Of a stretch of DNA of 21,586 nt, positions 20,301-21,586 are shown one piece after another. Both the position numbers and the translations under genes were made by a program. This DNA comes from a virus. The notes under the pieces were generated by a model. The model made no database searches, was not told the origin of the DNA, and saw only the letters and a list, made by a program, of their open reading frames with translations. The stretch spans positions 1 to 21,586 of the IMG/VR virus record IMGVR_UViG_3300018080_000654. One strand, 5' to 3'. Position 1 is the first letter of the stretch; each line of letters starts with the position of its first letter.

Positions 20301-20714
20301 ATGAGTAAATCAAAGTACGAACCCAAGGCAGACCGTATACTCTATGTCGGGCAGAAAATCGTTATTAGTAAGACGGATACGTCCCAAATCGTTGTATACC
20401 CCCAATGGAGACAGTATCTCGACGGTGCTCCCCGTGCAGTATTGGAGACTCACGTATTACGGCCTGGAGCTAAGCCCTGGAGCAAAAAGACGCCTATGAC
20501 CGCGGAGAACATTCCGGTCATTATTAAAGCTTTGACGGCTCTTAATGCCAAAGCCGTCAAAGAAGAAGCTTTTGGGCGTGCATTTGAACGGGGTTCTCAG
20601 CCTAAGAAGTCCAACGGTAACAATATCGAATATCAGCCACCCAAAGTTGGTATGACCGCGGCAGGGACGGAATACGATGAGGAATCCGTCGAAGAAAGCG
20701 ATACAGGCAAGTAA
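20301..20714 (+). CDS. Hypothetical protein with acidic tail (137 aa)
   Basis: ATG 20301 is chosen for its ribosome site (GGCAGGGAGG, about 7 bases away); a 23-residue longer form overlaps the previous gene and lacks one. Layout: a basic start (MSKSKYEPKADRILYVGQKI), a beta-type part with PQWRQYLDGAPRAVLETHVL, a helix (AENIPVIIKALTALNAKAVK), then a disordered end with the acidic DEESVEESDTGK. Acidic C-terminal tails are common in phage single-strand-DNA-binding or DNA-mimic proteins, but the body shows no OB-fold pattern I can defend. A hairpin terminator follows 23 bases after the stop. The gene contains a perfect 10-bp inverted repeat (20531-20561). Confidence 0.6.
   Translation: MSKSKYEPKADRILYVGQKIVISKTDTSQIVVYPQWRQYLDGAPRAVLETHVLRPGAKPWSKKTPMTAENIPVIIKALTALNAKAVKEEAFGRAFERGSQPKKSNGNNIEYQPPKVGMTAAGTEYDEESVEESDTGK
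20531..20561 (+). repeat. 10-bp inverted repeat inside the 137-aa gene
   Basis: TTTGACGGCT (20531-20540) and AGCCGTCAAA (20552-20561) form a perfect 10-bp stem with an 11-base loop. The same TTTGACGGCT recurs at 21137-21146 in the downstream CxxC gene. Both lie in coding sequence. Regulatory use is only a possibility. Confidence 0.5.
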
Positions 20715-20736
20715 TTAATCCCGTATCCGTTTGAAT

Positions 20737-20770
20737 AGCGTCCTATGGCGTGTGCTATAGGGCGCTTTTC
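20737..20770 (+). terminator. Intrinsic terminator after the 137-aa gene
   Basis: AGCGTCCTAT (20737-20746) pairs with ATAGGGCGCT (20757-20766) with one T-G wobble, a 10-bp stem and 10-base loop, followed by TTTTC. It would close the two-gene transcript from the sigma-54-type promoter. Confidence 0.7.
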
Positions 20771-20778
20771 TATTAACC

Positions 20779-20806
20779 TTAACACGTTATAGGAAACGTA
20801 TATAAT
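20779..20806 (+). promoter_or_regulatory. Sigma-70-like promoter overlapping a start codon
   Basis: TTAACA (20779-20784), 16 bases, then a perfect TATAAT (20801-20806). It directly follows the terminator, so it could restart transcription. Its start point near 20813 would fall inside the 67-aa gene, whose ATG (20805) overlaps the -10 box. Confidence 0.45.
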
Positions 20807-21008
20807 GCAAATTACAAGGTTAAAACATACCGTGACGATACAAGTAATTACTACGTCGAAACCAATACGCAACCTAATAGTAACTGGTACCTTGACTAAA
20901 AACGGTTTGACAATAGAGGCCGTGGATCAATACGGGGATATAGTTGAACCGCAATGCATTCCATACTATGCTATTAGTATCATTCAAAAATCACTTAACG
21001 TCAAGTAA
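20805..21008 (+). CDS. Small hypothetical protein (67 aa)
   Basis: ATG 20805 with only a weak ribosome site (AGGAAA, about 11 bases away). The sequence is beta-rich (HTVTIQVITTSKPIRNLIVT; GLTIEAVDQYGDIVEP) and ends in a short helix (ISIIQKSLNVK). There is no further Met in the frame, so if transcription begins at the TATAAT overlapping its start, this gene would depend on read-through from upstream. Function unknown. Confidence 0.5.
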   Translation: MQITRLKHTVTIQVITTSKPIRNLIVTGTLTKNGLTIEAVDQYGDIVEPQCIPYYAISIIQKSLNVK

Positions 21009-21071
21009 TCTGAGTATACATTAAGCCTTGATTTAAAGGCCGCTATTGCACGTTATTGTGTCGAAGGATAC

Positions 21072-21269
21072 GTGCATTGCCTAAAGTGTAGATCATTCAA
21101 TTGCGGGTTTGTTAGAGGCCTAATTCGTGAAATACCTTTGACGGCTAAATGGCCGTACATTCCGCTCATTTCTCGATGTAATATATGCCAAATTCAGATC
21201 ACCAGATCATATCCGAATGATACGGCACTTTTTGTCACATTGCAAAATGAAAGTGGTGTCGAGATTTGA
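21072..21269 (+). CDS. Small CxxC zinc-binding protein (65 aa, GTG start)
   Basis: Two Cys pairs, CLKC (residues 3-6) and CNIC (36-39), plus Cys11, point to a zinc-ribbon-like fold; the second half is beta-rich (YPNDTALFVTLQNESGVEI). The start is GTG 21072 with AAGGA 5 bases before it. No ATG alternative keeps the first Cys pair. Possibly a nucleic-acid- or host-protein-binding accessory factor; no family recognised. Confidence 0.5.
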   Translation: MHCLKCRSFNCGFVRGLIREIPLTAKWPYIPLISRCNICQIQITRSYPNDTALFVTLQNESGVEI

Positions 21270-21272
21270 ACA

Positions 21273-21290
21273 GTGTCCGTTTTTGGACAC
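21273..21290. promoter_or_regulatory. 18-bp palindrome GTGTCC-N6-GGACAC
   Basis: Perfect 6-base arms around GTTTTT, placed 3 bases after the CxxC gene stop and 76 bases before the next start. No T-run follows, so it is not a standard terminator. A dimeric-regulator operator is possible. It is unrelated in sequence to the TGGCCG sites. Confidence 0.45.
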
Positions 21291-21366
21291 CAGTCACAAC
21301 TCGGCTAGTATTAACATCTACAAACGCATCTACTGGCCGGATCAATCCAAACTGCGAGGGAAAATC

Positions 21367-21586
21367 ATGGAAAGAATTAACAAACCGAAGTACACATCTC
21401 AGAAAGCCAAACACGGATCGGTGATCCAGATCAAGCCTACATATCCGAGAAAACAGTATTGGGGTTTACTCATGCTTGTCAATACTGTGAATGATTGGGG
21501 TATCGCCGCATACTACTGGAGCCCTCAGCGAGGGATGCTGTTCGTTAGACTCGAATGGCATGATTTTGAGTACATCGGAGAAGCGC
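21367..21586 (+). CDS. Partial small phage protein, conserved-hypothetical type (3' end outside window)
   Basis: ATG 21367 with GAGGG 7 bases upstream; 73 codons to the window edge and no stop. The readable part has a basic start (MERINKPKYTSQKAKHGSVI), then QIKPTYPRKQYWGLLMLVNT, DWGIAAYYWSP, and LFVRLEWHDFEYIGEA. This order ('G..v.i......wg..L.vv...k.wGv..y...p......yvRl.w.d.e.vG.a') is one I know from short conserved phage proteins of unknown function. The resemblance is from memory and no activity can be assigned. Confidence 0.7.
   Translation, partial: MERINKPKYTSQKAKHGSVIQIKPTYPRKQYWGLLMLVNTVNDWGIAAYYWSPQRGMLFVRLEWHDFEYIGEA

Noticed and set aside
1-21586. tRNA or rRNA genes, integrase or attachment sites
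   Set aside because: Looked for in gaps and found none; the only large gap (19430-20059) contains control sequences.

Overview
The window is a piece of a tailed-phage (Caudoviricetes) genome or prophage. The main evidence is a head module in textbook order on the minus strand: small terminase candidate, large terminase, P22-like portal, scaffold, major capsid protein, head decoration candidate, head-tail adaptor-like protein, then fibre-like proteins. The portal type and short adaptor-like genes suggest a podovirus-like virion. No tail tube, tape measure, polymerase, integrase or lysin is visible, so this remains an inference. Almost every gene has a strong GGAGG-type ribosome site, so the host probably uses classical Shine-Dalgarno initiation. 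The host itself cannot be named from this sequence.

Layout, read leftward from about 19.5 kb: a run of very small genes (54, 89, 30, 60, 77, 62, 91, 105 and 61 aa, including a membrane protein and a CxxC protein); a structured gap; a 33-aa membrane micro-gene coupled to the TerS candidate; a 128-aa gene; TerL; portal. A compact terminator plus promoter follows, then scaffold, capsid and decoration genes. After a strong hairpin come a glycosyltransferase-like gene, an 821-aa adaptor-like/coiled-coil fusion, three small structural candidates, and three consecutive genes with predicted Sec signal peptides. One of the three is an 896-aa fibre with a 17 x 14-residue coiled-coil stalk, and the last is cut by the window edge. 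Many junctions are ATGA or TAATG overlaps, which indicates translational coupling.

Right of about 20.06 kb, five small plus-strand genes of unknown function form the divergent arm; the last is cut by the window edge. The 630-bp divergent region between the arms is the most unusual part. It holds four copies of a 17-bp palindrome-like site (TGGCCG-GAAAT-CGRCCA) in two pairs, three imperfect 30-bp direct repeats, and a consensus-quality sigma-54 (-24/-12) promoter, TGGCAC-N5-TTGCA, facing the plus-strand genes. This is the arrangement expected of an enhancer-binding-protein-controlled RpoN promoter with an IHF-like site between the enhancer and promoter. In the other direction two sigma-70-like promoters face the packaging/structural arm. 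One shares its motif (TTTTTC..TTGACATTG ... TACATT) with the promoter ahead of the scaffold/capsid genes.

Several gene starts were corrected from ribosome-binding sites: portal, the 30-aa gene, and the 59-aa and 137-aa early genes. Two small genes (54 aa and 33 aa) were found by reading the gaps. TerL appears to lack a normal start codon for its conserved N-terminus.
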